Position numbers and translations under genes: made by a program. 44,125 nucleotides of DNA from Sphingorhabdus sp. (GTDB lineage Bacteria > Pseudomonadota > Alphaproteobacteria > Sphingomonadales > Sphingomonadaceae): assembly GCF_023910635.1 (NCBI RefSeq), contig NZ_JAAVVZ010000021.1:1-44125 (forward strand). The letters are read 5' to 3'. Shown in pieces: positions 35,501-42,366 of this stretch (position 1 is the first letter of the stretch; every line of letters starts with the position of its first letter). The notes under the pieces are model-generated. The model was not told the DNA's origin and did no database searches. It saw only the letters and a program-made list of their open reading frames with translations.

Positions 35501-36668
35501 AAGCCTGGATATTAGCGAAATACGCCGTGCGGTGCAGGCATTATGTGCGGAGTTTCCCGGCGAATACTGGCGGGAAAAAGACCAAGCACGAGCCTACCCG
35601 AGTGAATTTGTCGATGCGCTTACCAAGGCAGGGTTTCTCGCCGCTCTGATCCCGGAAGCCTATGGTGGTTCGGGACTAAAGCTTGATGCCGCCGCCGTAA
35701 TCATGGAAGAAATTCAGGCAGCGGGCTGCAACGGCGCTTCGGCCCATGCACAGATGTATATTATGAACACGCTGCTGAAATATGGCAGCGCGGAACAGAA
35801 GCAGGAATATCTGCCGCAGATCGCCACAGGGGAACTGCGCTTGCAGGCCTTTGGCGTTTCTGAACCGACCAGCGGCACGGACACGCTTTCGTTAAGAACG
35901 GTGGCTGTGCGGGATGGCGACGATTATGTCATCAACGGCCAAAAGATATGGACCAGCCGCGCGGAATATTCCGACCTAATGATGTTGCTTGCGCGCACAA
36001 CGCCGCGCGAAGAGGTGTCCAGCAAGACCGAAGGACTATCCATTTTCCTGGTTGATATGCGCAAGGTCGTTGGCCCAAAATCCGAAGCGGGTGGGGGCAT
36101 GACGATCAAGCCGATCCGCACGATGATGAATCATTCAACAACCGAAGTTTTCTTCGACGATATGCGCATCCCCGCATCGGCATTGATCGGTGAGGAGGGT
36201 AAGGGCTTCCGCTACATCCTGTCGGGCATGAACGCAGAGCGCATATTGATTGCTGCCGAATGCATTGGTGACGCCAAATGGTTCATCAAAAAGGCAAGCG
36301 ACTATGCCAAGGAGCGCAATGTATTTGGCCGGGCGATCGGCCAGAACCAAGGCGTGCAGTTCCCGATCGCCCGTTGCTATGCGCAAATGTGTGCCGCCGA
36401 GTTAATGGTCCATCATGCGGCACAAGCCTATGACGCTGGCGGCAATCCGGGTTCCGAAGCGAATATGGCCAAGCTGCTGGCCTCTGAAGCAAGCTGGGCT
36501 GCTGCGGACATGTGTGTGCAAACGCATGGCGGCTTTGGCTTTGCCGAAGAATATGATGTCGAACGCAAATTCCGCGAAGCCCGCCTTTACACCGTCGCCC
36601 CGATCAGCACCAACCTGATCCTCAGCTATCTTGCCGAGCATGTCCTCGGTCTTCCGCGCAGCTATTGA
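35493..36668 (+). CDS. Acyl-CoA dehydrogenase 3 (VAPIS-type C-terminus)
   Basis: A 391-residue flavoprotein with AFGVSEPTSGTDTLSLRTVA, KIWTSRAEYSDLMMLLARTT and THGGFGFAEEYDVERKFREA. The C-terminal catalytic-loop sequence is LYTVAPISTNLIL instead of the usual YEGT, so the Glu base of medium-chain enzymes is absent; the base may lie elsewhere, as in some branched-chain and long-chain enzymes. Start at ATG 35493 overlaps the hydratase gene. Substrate unknown. Confidence 0.9.
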   Translation: MPESLDISEIRRAVQALCAEFPGEYWREKDQARAYPSEFVDALTKAGFLAALIPEAYGGSGLKLDAAAVIMEEIQAAGCNGASAHAQMYIMNTLLKYGSAEQKQEYLPQIATGELRLQAFGVSEPTSGTDTLSLRTVAVRDGDDYVINGQKIWTSRAEYSDLMMLLARTTPREEVSSKTEGLSIFLVDMRKVVGPKSEAGGGMTIKPIRTMMNHSTTEVFFDDMRIPASALIGEEGKGFRYILSGMNAERILIAAECIGDAKWFIKKASDYAKERNVFGRAIGQNQGVQFPIARCYAQMCAAELMVHHAAQAYDAGGNPGSEANMAKLLASEASWAAADMCVQTHGGFGFAEEYDVERKFREARLYTVAPISTNLILSYLAEHVLGLPRSY

Positions 36669-36684
36669 TTGAAAGGACATCCCC

Positions 36685-37851
36685 ATGAATTTCGAACTCG
36701 CCCAAGAGCATCAGATGCTCAAAGACCTTGTCCGCAAATTTGTGAACTCCCAACTCATGCCGCTGGAAAGCGATGTGTTGGCACGCGAGACAGCGGGTAA
36801 GGGCAGCTATCTGACCGCAGAAGAACAGGCGCGGGTCGACCTTGTGTCAAAGGATCTGGGGCTGTGGGGGCTCGATGCGCCGGAGGAAGTGGGCGGCATG
36901 AACCTGCCGATGGTCGCCATGGTTGGTGTTGGCGAAGAACTGGGACGGACCGTTACCCCTTATACAATCCCGCCAGATTCGCCCAATTTGCGCATGATGA
37001 TGGCTGCGGCGGATGAAAAGCAGCGCGAACATTATCTGGCGCCTTATGTGCGCGGCGAGACGATCTCTGCTATTGGGATATCGGAACCGAGCGCTGGAGC
37101 CGACCCGCAATTGATGAAAACTACCGCCGTTCAGGATGGCGACGACTGGATTATCAATGGCCGCAAAATCTGGATCACAAAGGCGGACGAGGCCGATTTT
37201 ACCATATTGATGGCCGTGACGGACAAAAATGCCGAAGGCCGAAATGGCATGTCCGCATTTCTGGTCGACCGCGAAACACCGGGCTTCAATGTCCTGCGTA
37301 AAATTCCGATGATCGACGGCACCGCGACCTATGAAATTGCGCTCGACGATTGCCGCGTTCCAGGCTGGAAATTGCTGGGCAAACGCGGACAGGGGTTTTT
37401 GCCTATGCAAGTGCGGTTGGGGACAAGGCGGATAGAAATGGCGTCTTGGTCGATTGGCATGGCGCAGCGCGCGCTTGATATGATGATCGAATATGCGCCG
37501 CAACGCGTGACCTTTGGCAAAGCTTTATCATCCCGCCAAACGGTGCAAAATTGGGTTTCTGACGCCGCCACGCGGATTCATGCCATGCGGTTGATGACCT
37601 ATGACTGCGCGTGGAAAATGGACGAAGGGCGTGACACCAGACAAGAAATTTCGATGATCAAATCCTATTGCACCGAAACGGCCTATGACATTGTCGACCA
37701 TGCAATGCAGATGTTTGGCGCGATGGGCATGACGCGCGAAATGCCGCTGTATCTGTTGTCCAACAAATTGCGGACGATGCGCATTTATGATGGGCCAAGC
37801 GAAATTCACAATTGGGTGGTCGCACGCGACTTGCTCGGAACACGCGACTGA
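36685..37851 (+). CDS. Acyl-CoA dehydrogenase 4 (ACAD11-like)
   Basis: A 388-residue flavoprotein with GISEPSAGADPQLMKTTAV, KIWITKADEADFTILMAVT, MFGAMGMTREMPLYL, and the ending MRIYDGPSEIHNWVVARDLL, as in the ACAD10/11-like group, where Asp replaces the usual catalytic Glu of the YEGT loop. ATG at 36685 follows GAAAGGA. The previous stop is 16 bases upstream. In some members of the group hydroxyacyl-CoAs are substrates, but this cannot be read from sequence. Confidence 0.9.
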   Translation: MNFELAQEHQMLKDLVRKFVNSQLMPLESDVLARETAGKGSYLTAEEQARVDLVSKDLGLWGLDAPEEVGGMNLPMVAMVGVGEELGRTVTPYTIPPDSPNLRMMMAAADEKQREHYLAPYVRGETISAIGISEPSAGADPQLMKTTAVQDGDDWIINGRKIWITKADEADFTILMAVTDKNAEGRNGMSAFLVDRETPGFNVLRKIPMIDGTATYEIALDDCRVPGWKLLGKRGQGFLPMQVRLGTRRIEMASWSIGMAQRALDMMIEYAPQRVTFGKALSSRQTVQNWVSDAATRIHAMRLMTYDCAWKMDEGRDTRQEISMIKSYCTETAYDIVDHAMQMFGAMGMTREMPLYLLSNKLRTMRIYDGPSEIHNWVVARDLLGTRD

Positions 37852-37894
37852 ATTAGGCGATGGCAGGACAAGCGCCGGAGGAGGGCGCGTAATT

Positions 37895-38680
37895 ATGACG
37901 TATGAAACGATCACTTTGGATGTTGCGGACAGGATCGCAACCATCACCCTCAACCGTCCCGAACGCATGAACGCGTGTTCGCTCGAAATGGCGGGTGAAA
38001 TAAATGATGCCGTTTCCAATGGTCTTGGCGATGCACGTTGTCTTGTCCTTACCGGCGCAGGGCGTGGCTTTTGCTCCGGCGCAGACTTGTCCGCGCGCGC
38101 AGGACGCTCAATTTCGGGAGGGGAGGGCAGCTACATCGCACTGACCCGGCATTATAACCCGCTGATGATGAACCTTGCGCGTCTGAATATGCCCATCGTC
38201 ACCGCCATCAACGGCGCGGCGGCGGGGGTTGGCTGCTCCATCGGTCTATGCGGCGATTTTGTCATTGCAGGCAAATCAGGCTATTTCCTTCAGGCGTTTG
38301 TGAATATCGGCCTCGTCCCCGACGGAGGTGCATCGTGGATGCTACCCCGCTTGGTTGGCAAAGCGCGCGCAACCGAAATGATGATGCTCGGAGAGAAAAT
38401 CAGCGGTGAAAAAGCGGCCGATTGGGGCATGATCTACAAATGCGTGGAAGATGAAGCGTTGCACGCAGAAGCCCGCGCACTGGCGACCCGGCTCGCCAAC
38501 GGCCCCACAGTGGCCTATGCGGTGATGCGCAAAAATATCCTAACCGCGCTGGAAAACTCTTACGCCGAACAATTGCTCGCCGAAGCCGAAGGGCAGAGGA
38601 TCGCAGGAAGCACCGCCGACGCAAAAGAAGGCGCGCGGGCCTTTGTGGAAAAGCGCAAAGCAGTTTTTACGGGGCAATGA
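37895..38680 (+). CDS. Enoyl-CoA hydratase/isomerase, PaaG-like
   Basis: The 261-residue crotonase-fold protein has LTGAGRGFCSGADLS (oxyanion hole), NGAAAGVGCSIGLCGDFVIA, and FVNIGLVPDGGASWMLPRLV; the Asp in GLVPDGG is the conserved acid, and the second Glu of classical hydratases is not evident, which is more like PaaG-type isomerases. ATG 37895 is chosen because GGAGGAGG lies 9-14 bases upstream and the previous gene ends at 37851. Last gene of the operon. Confidence 0.88.
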   Translation: MTYETITLDVADRIATITLNRPERMNACSLEMAGEINDAVSNGLGDARCLVLTGAGRGFCSGADLSARAGRSISGGEGSYIALTRHYNPLMMNLARLNMPIVTAINGAAAGVGCSIGLCGDFVIAGKSGYFLQAFVNIGLVPDGGASWMLPRLVGKARATEMMMLGEKISGEKAADWGMIYKCVEDEALHAEARALATRLANGPTVAYAVMRKNILTALENSYAEQLLAEAEGQRIAGSTADAKEGARAFVEKRKAVFTGQ

Positions 38681-39039
38681 GACGTGGTGGCGTCTTGATC
38701 TGAAGGCGGGTGTGGCCAAAAGCTGTGCCCTCTTGTCCATCAGCGCCCAATATTGCGATGTTGCCTAGAACGCATTGCCGATAGCGAGGACGAAGTTTTT
38801 TGAGGTAAGCCCAATTCAATAATGGCGGTTCAGTAAAGAGTTTAGCACTTCTGAAGATCGCAGAGGGTTTATCCGGGAGAGATGCTGGCGGACAGGGTGA
38901 AAATACCCCTGAGGCCATGAAAATGCCGGTTTTCTGGGTTTTGTTTTTCTCTATTCTGTGACGGTATGTGACCGAGCTGTGTGCGCTAGTCAAACCCGTC
39001 CGGTTTATGTATCCCTAACAAAACTCACTCGGGGGTGTT
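38681..39039. other. Intergenic region between catabolic operon and island
   Basis: No gene could be assigned. Two small adjacent hairpins at about 38892-38928 (CAGGGT...ACCCCTG and GGCCAT...ATGCC) are followed by a T-rich tract (GGTTTTCTGGGTTTTG), which may terminate the operon. A minus-strand frame of 108 codons spans most of it, but resembles nothing I know. Confidence 0.45.
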
Positions 39040-39783
39040 ATGGCGCTTGAAGTCAGTGGTGAAGAAATCGTTGGACTAACGAACTACGAGGCCGCGCTCC
39101 AGCTCCAGACTATTTTGGTTTCCGCTTGCGAGGGCAAGAGGGATGGAGAACCAGCGATAATCTATCAACAGCTTCGCCGCTGGGCAATGGCGAAGGCTAG
39201 CTGGGCATCGGCCATCCCGTCGTTCGTTAAAGGCTGCCATGACCTTCCGTCCTTTTGGTCCTATATCCGTGGTGTAAGTGACCAGTGGGAACCTCGACGC
39301 CAACACGTTCGGAAGGCAATGGAGGCATTGCTGCATCTGTCCGAACACTCCAGCGACGTTGTGAACTCTTCAGCCTGGACGGGAATCAAAAGTGCGAGGG
39401 ACCGTCTCGGAGGCGCTCAAGCTCTAATCCCCGTAGCTCAGGCATCTATCAAAGCCTTAATAGACCACTATGAGCTGGGCCGTGGGAATGGCGGTCCGCC
39501 TTTAGACGAACATAAGGATGCGTTAGAGGCGCTTCGCGGATTGCATCAGGCGCTTGGCGATATCCTGAGGTTGGTCGATGGTGGACACTCCATCACCGCC
39601 AAGGCCCAAAAAGAGGCCGTTGATTATCTCGGAAGGGCTGCGAAAGCGTTGAAGGGGGACCCTTTACCCTTTGCGGTATCAGCCTTGTGCATGGGAGTGT
39701 TCACCGCTCTTGGCTTTCCCAATGTCGGCGGCTGGCTGGGCGCTGCTGCCATGACTATCCGTAAGTCCGGTGAAGCCGTGTAA
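39040..39783 (+). CDS. Unknown protein, possible membrane-targeting defence-like effector
   Basis: The 247-residue protein has an N-terminal helical region with IPSFVKGCHDLPSFWSYIRG and EPRRQHVRKAMEALLHLSE. This pattern of Phe-Trp, then Arg-Arg and a Leu-Leu helix reminds me of the N-terminal domain of abortive-infection family proteins, a weak resemblance. The middle is helical, and the end has a hydrophobic stretch (FAVSALCMGVFTALGF and GGWLGAAAMTI) that could insert in a membrane. ATG at 39040 follows GGGGGTGTT. It begins the accessory island and is followed by a convergent broken gene. Function not assigned. Confidence 0.6.
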   Translation: MALEVSGEEIVGLTNYEAALQLQTILVSACEGKRDGEPAIIYQQLRRWAMAKASWASAIPSFVKGCHDLPSFWSYIRGVSDQWEPRRQHVRKAMEALLHLSEHSSDVVNSSAWTGIKSARDRLGGAQALIPVAQASIKALIDHYELGRGNGGPPLDEHKDALEALRGLHQALGDILRLVDGGHSITAKAQKEAVDYLGRAAKALKGDPLPFAVSALCMGVFTALGFPNVGGWLGAAAMTIRKSGEAV

Positions 39784-39808
39784 CTTGAACTCAGAGTCAC
39801 TCAAGGTT

Positions 39809-40123
39809 CTACGAAGGGTATAGCTCATCAAGCGCCAACTGCGCCTCCAACGGTGTCTCTATCCCAAAGTCCTGTTGCAACCCGTGCGGGTCACACCACT
39901 CAGGCCAAGGCTCGTCCTTCCCGAACTTTCCCGTCACGGCATTTGTAAAGCCTGCCGTGTTAGCGGAAACCACCATAAGGGGTTCTGTGCAAATGGCGTC
40001 GCAGGTGAGGTCACAGGGTTGGTATATTTGCCCCTGAGAGATTTACCCCTGGGCCGTTCGGTCACCAAAGGCAGTCGCGGAAACAAGGCGGTAAAATAGC
40101 TGGCTGCGTTCGATTCGGGTCAT
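39809..40123 (-). pseudogene. Unknown small gene interrupted by an in-frame TAA
   Basis: On the minus strand ATG at 40123, preceded by GAGGGAC, opens a coding-like frame MTRIERSQLFYRLVSATAF... that meets TAA at 40043-40045 after 26 codons. It then continues in the same frame for 77 codons (including DEPWPEWCDPHGLQQDFGIE and LEAQLALDELYPS) to TAG at 39809. The stop lies in CAGGGGTAAATC, 15 bases before a near-copy CAGGGGCAAATA, so a CAA-to-TAA change is the simple explanation. No family recognised. A shorter product from the internal ATG is possible. Confidence 0.5.
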
Positions 40124-40257
40124 GTCCCTCTATGGAACAAATGCGGAATAAACATCATTGGCGCTGTTGTAATTTTCCTCTTCCGTGCGAACGAATGTAA
40201 CGCGTAATCAATGTCTCAGGTCAAGGGGCGGGTGTTTGCGACGGCAACGGAGGGTAA

Positions 40258-40488
40258 ATGTCTGACGACAGTTTTTGGAGCCGCATGTTCGTGATGGGGG
40301 TGCTTGCAGGTAGTCTATACTATTGCACCCGAGAGGACGAGCCTGCGCCTCCGGAAGCGGCGGCCTTGGCGATGCCCTCGTCTATGACAGTTTTCGATGA
40401 CATGCCGGGCAATAAACTTGGGGTTATGGCCATTCCTGCGGCTCTTGAGGGAGCTGGCGGACAGGGTGTCCGCCGTCTCTTTAACTAA
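40258..40488 (+). CDS. Small protein with N-terminal hydrophobic segment
   Basis: The 76-residue frame begins at ATG 40258 directly after a strong ribosome-binding site (GGAGGG, 5-bp spacing). It has a short hydrophobic segment (MFVMGVLAGSLYYC), so it may be a membrane-anchored or lipoprotein-like peptide, followed by an Ala/Pro-rich stretch. No family recognised. Typical of small genes carried by plasmids or integrative elements. Confidence 0.5.
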   Translation: MSDDSFWSRMFVMGVLAGSLYYCTREDEPAPPEAAALAMPSSMTVFDDMPGNKLGVMAIPAALEGAGGQGVRRLFN

Positions 40489-40555
40489 GCATTTCAAAAA
40501 AAGCAATTTAATCTAAAATGTCTTGGATCTGCTCCCACACGTGCTCCCTCATATT

Positions 40556-40681
40556 TCAATCGAGAAGAGAGATGAGCTGATTTGTGGTCGGCTTCTTGTA
40601 GCCTGATGTGGCTCCGATGCGAAAGAAATCTTTTTTCTCCGTTTCGATGTTTTCGAAGAAGTCATTTTGCAAGATTGCCAA
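40556..40681 (-). CDS. Possible small gene or C-terminal remnant
   Basis: The minus-strand frame from TTG 40681 reads LAILQNDFFENIETEKKDFF, then RIGATSGYKKPTTNQLISLLD to TGA at 40556. Its composition looks coding, and the frame is open upstream to about 40738 without a good start, so it may be the remaining end of a larger gene. No family recognised. Confidence 0.3.
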   Translation of the reverse strand: MAILQNDFFENIETEKKDFFRIGATSGYKKPTTNQLISLLD

Positions 40682-40697
40682 ATCGCTAACACCCGAT

Positions 40698-40724
40698 GCG
40701 GAGATTAGAGCTGCTAATCTCCGC
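40698..40724. repeat. Perfect 11-bp inverted repeat (hairpin)
   Basis: Arms GCGGAGATTAG and CTAATCTCCGC enclose AGCTG, just beyond the end of a small minus-strand gene group; a second short hairpin (CGCGCTAAGCGCG) is adjacent at about 40735-40748. Could end the minus-strand transcript, though no T-tract follows. Confidence 0.6.
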
Positions 40725-40753
40725 GCCAGGGGAACGCGCTAAGCGCGCCCGTC

Positions 40754-40966
40754 TTAATCGTCGACTTTCGGCAGAGGCTGGCGAAGGACGATGCGTCAGT
40801 TTATCGGCATGACGTCGAGTTGAAGCGAAAGGCCCTTGCCGTCGCGGTGAGGCCAAGCGGCCCCAACCTTGGTCCAGAAGCCTTTGTCGCCCTTGCTGGT
40901 GACGTGCCATGCGTGAAAGTCTGGCTGCTTAGGTTCGTTGGTTGATGCGGCTGTTGTGCGGGTCAT
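40754..40966 (-). pseudogene. Small plasmid/ICE-type protein with in-frame TGA
   Basis: From ATG 40966 (or TTG 40987) the frame encodes KQPDFHAWHVTSKGDKGFWT and KVGAAWPHRDGKGLSLQLDV-MPIN, the core of a small conserved protein I know from alphaproteobacterial plasmids and integrative elements. TGA at 40796-40798 stops it. The same frame then continues RIVLRQPLPKVDD to TAA at 40754. Family members usually have Gly between the N and RI, so GGA-to-TGA is likely. The 14 lost residues may or may not abolish function, which is unknown. Confidence 0.6.
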
Positions 40967-41150
40967 TGTCGTCGTCGACGGCGTCAAAGGTCTCGATCAA
41001 ATCGCGGATGCATGATTGATCTGCATCGGGAAACGAACGAAACCCGACTGTCGCAACGGCAGTGCAAGCAACCCCCATCGCTTGACGTGTCATGTCGTCC
41101 AAACGCTCAATCCGCGTGGTCTGTTCGCGCGCAGTGGCAAGAGCGGTCAT
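40929..41150 (-). CDS. Small hypothetical protein (73 aa)
   Basis: Minus-strand frame from ATG 41150: MTALATAREQTTRIERLDDM, helical at the start, with two Cys and an acidic end (FDAVDDDNDPHNSRI). It begins 5 bases after the stop of the upstream small gene and overlaps the start of the next one, so the three look like one small operon. No family recognised. Confidence 0.5.
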   Translation of the reverse strand: MTALATAREQTTRIERLDDMTRQAMGVACTAVATVGFRSFPDADQSCIRDLIETFDAVDDDNDPHNSRINQRT

Positions 41151-41155
41151 TGCAC

Positions 41156-41335
41156 CTATCCCCTACGGGTTTCGCAAAGCATTACTAGCGCCCCAAAATC
41201 CTCGCGCTCATCAAGCCGGTCGGAAATCTTGCGGACACAGGCAATCGGCAAACCATTATCGTTGGCAATGCTGCGTGAGTAATCGTCGCGGGTCTCGGCC
41301 CCGCACTCATGATACATCAACTGTAAATCAAACAT
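41156..41335 (-). CDS. Small hypothetical protein (59 aa), first of a minus-strand operon
   Basis: The minus-strand frame from ATG 41335 is preceded by AAAGGAGGTGGG, a near-perfect ribosome-binding site. It encodes MFDLQLMYHECGAETRDDYS, then SIANDNGLPIACVRKISDRL and DEREDFGALVMLCETRRG. The charged, helical product is unrecognised. The strong ribosome-binding site and coupling to two downstream frames support reality. Confidence 0.6.
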   Translation of the reverse strand: MFDLQLMYHECGAETRDDYSRSIANDNGLPIACVRKISDRLDEREDFGALVMLCETRRG

Positions 41336-41431
41336 TTCCCACCTCCTTTGCAGGCTGAAAGCCGCACTGGCTGCGACATGCGGCTGTGCCTCCCGGCGAG
41401 GATCGGGGAGAGGGGGAGGGTAAGCCGAATC

Positions 41432-41480
41432 GTCACCCTTGGCGCGGGCCAGCGGGCAATACCCGCCACCAGGGGGTGAC
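41432..41480. promoter_or_regulatory. Nested inverted repeat upstream of the minus-strand operon
   Basis: Outer arms GTCACCC (41432-41438) and GGGTGAC (41474-41480) enclose an inner stem GCGGG-CAATA-CCCGC (41452-41466). It lies about 100 bases upstream of the ATG at 41335. A regulator site, a leader hairpin or a plasmid-type nick-region structure are possible; none is shown. Confidence 0.4.
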
Positions 41481-41903
41481 TATTCTGCTTTGGGAAATGA
41501 GAGGGCAAAGCCCTTAACGTTCCCGCCCAGATCGCCTTGCGATCCAGCAAGCAACGGCACACTTGCACGGCACAACGCAGACGGACGCCCTGATGGCGAA
41601 GGCAAGCGGGCAGAGGGTGTTTCGCGATTAGCGCAGTTCCGCAATGCCTGCGATAGCGAGATACAAGCGGGCATACGGCAAGGCGAGAGGCAAGATTACC
41701 AGCGGGTCAGAACAAAAGCACAGCACCTTCAGGAGGACGAAGCGTGGGAAGAGTGCAACCACTGTTATTTCCATCCAACTGGACCTGCTCCGGATCGTCA
41801 CCCAGATAGGACGAGACTACAGGCCCAGTATGCGTCGGCGTATACAGCCTGTTGCCCGAAGGCTAGGCCCTATGCCGTGCGCGATGATTTCAGGAACGGC
41901 TAG
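41439..41903 (+). CDS. Doubtful ORF, 154 codons
   Basis: An open frame from TTG 41439; the second half (SEIQAGIRQGERQDYQRVRT, EDEAWEECNHCYFHPTG) looks moderately coding, but the first half is low-complexity and another frame of the same strand (41644-41931) is also open. No ribosome-binding site or family support. 41904-42020 shows nothing recognisable. Confidence 0.2.
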   Translation: MARASGQYPPPGGDYSALGNERAKPLTFPPRSPCDPASNGTLARHNADGRPDGEGKRAEGVSRLAQFRNACDSEIQAGIRQGERQDYQRVRTKAQHLQEDEAWEECNHCYFHPTGPAPDRHPDRTRLQAQYASAYTACCPKARPYAVRDDFRNG

Positions 41904-42020
41904 AAACGCTAACTTTTCGGACGTTCGTTAAGCGTTTTGCATTTCGCAAATCCTGCCGTTCGTTCAACTCACATTTGGTTGCTGCCTAATACCAAGTCCC
42001 GTTGATTAGAACTCATGAGC

Positions 42021-42143
42021 TCATTGACGCAGACCAATGGACATTATTTTCCAGAGTTGATCGACGATATCGTCATGGGGTTTGATGAAGCGCTCGCAGA
42101 ACGATTCTTTCACCGATTCCATCCATTTTGGACTATTATCATA
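42021..42143 (-). pseudogene. Remnant of an IS630-type transposase C-terminus
   Basis: The minus-strand frame reads WMESVKESFCERFIKPHDDI then VDQLWKIMSIGLRQ and TGA. The combination of ...HDDIVD... with ...WKIMSIGLR... resembles the C-terminal end of IS630-family transposases as I remember it, with a stretch of about a dozen residues deleted between the two. Upstream the frame dissolves into AT-rich repeat DNA. Only a fossil. Confidence 0.4.
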
Positions 42144-42194
42144 TATTTTAGATGGAATTACGTACATTTACACAGTGGCCGTGGATCTCATGTG

Positions 42195-42310
42195 CATGTG
42201 TATGTCAGGATTTCGGTCCATGTTGGCCTACTATCATTAATTTTACATAACATTACTTAAATTTACGTATTTGTTGTTGAATATCATGTGTATGCGGGGA
42301 TTTCGGTCCA
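42195..42310. repeat. Degenerate 90-bp direct repeats upstream of the adhesin gene
   Basis: CATGTGTATG plus GATTTCGGTCCA occurs at 42195-42220 and 42285-42310, each followed by a TTGG/TTTG-ACTATTA-like stretch. A third, earlier match to the latter half is at about 42129. AT-rich, no coding capacity; it probably contains the promoter of the adhesin gene. Confidence 0.6.
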
Positions 42311-42366
42311 GTTTGACTATTAGTTTTGGGTGACGGTACCCCAGATAAAGCAGAGAAAGATGCAAC

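Noticed and set aside
29463-38680. Complete ethylmalonyl-CoA pathway
   Set aside because: Only the Mcd-like gene fits; crotonyl-CoA carboxylase/reductase, ethylmalonyl-CoA mutase and the usual mesaconyl-CoA hydratase and lyase genes are not seen, and the mutase at 594-2849 is of the methylmalonyl-CoA type.
38667-38993. 108-codon minus-strand frame after the enoyl-CoA hydratase gene
   Set aside because: It overlaps the hydratase stop, has no clear ribosome-binding site and no recognised family; possibly decayed DNA, not enough to call.
38941-39039. tRNA-like attachment site at the island boundary
   Set aside because: No tRNA gene or direct repeat could be found that would bound the island; the right edge is also unclear.
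39809-40987. Stop-codon recoding or an alternative genetic code
   Set aside because: One gene has TAA, the other TGA, in decaying small genes; all core genes end normally at these stops. Point mutation is the simpler reading.
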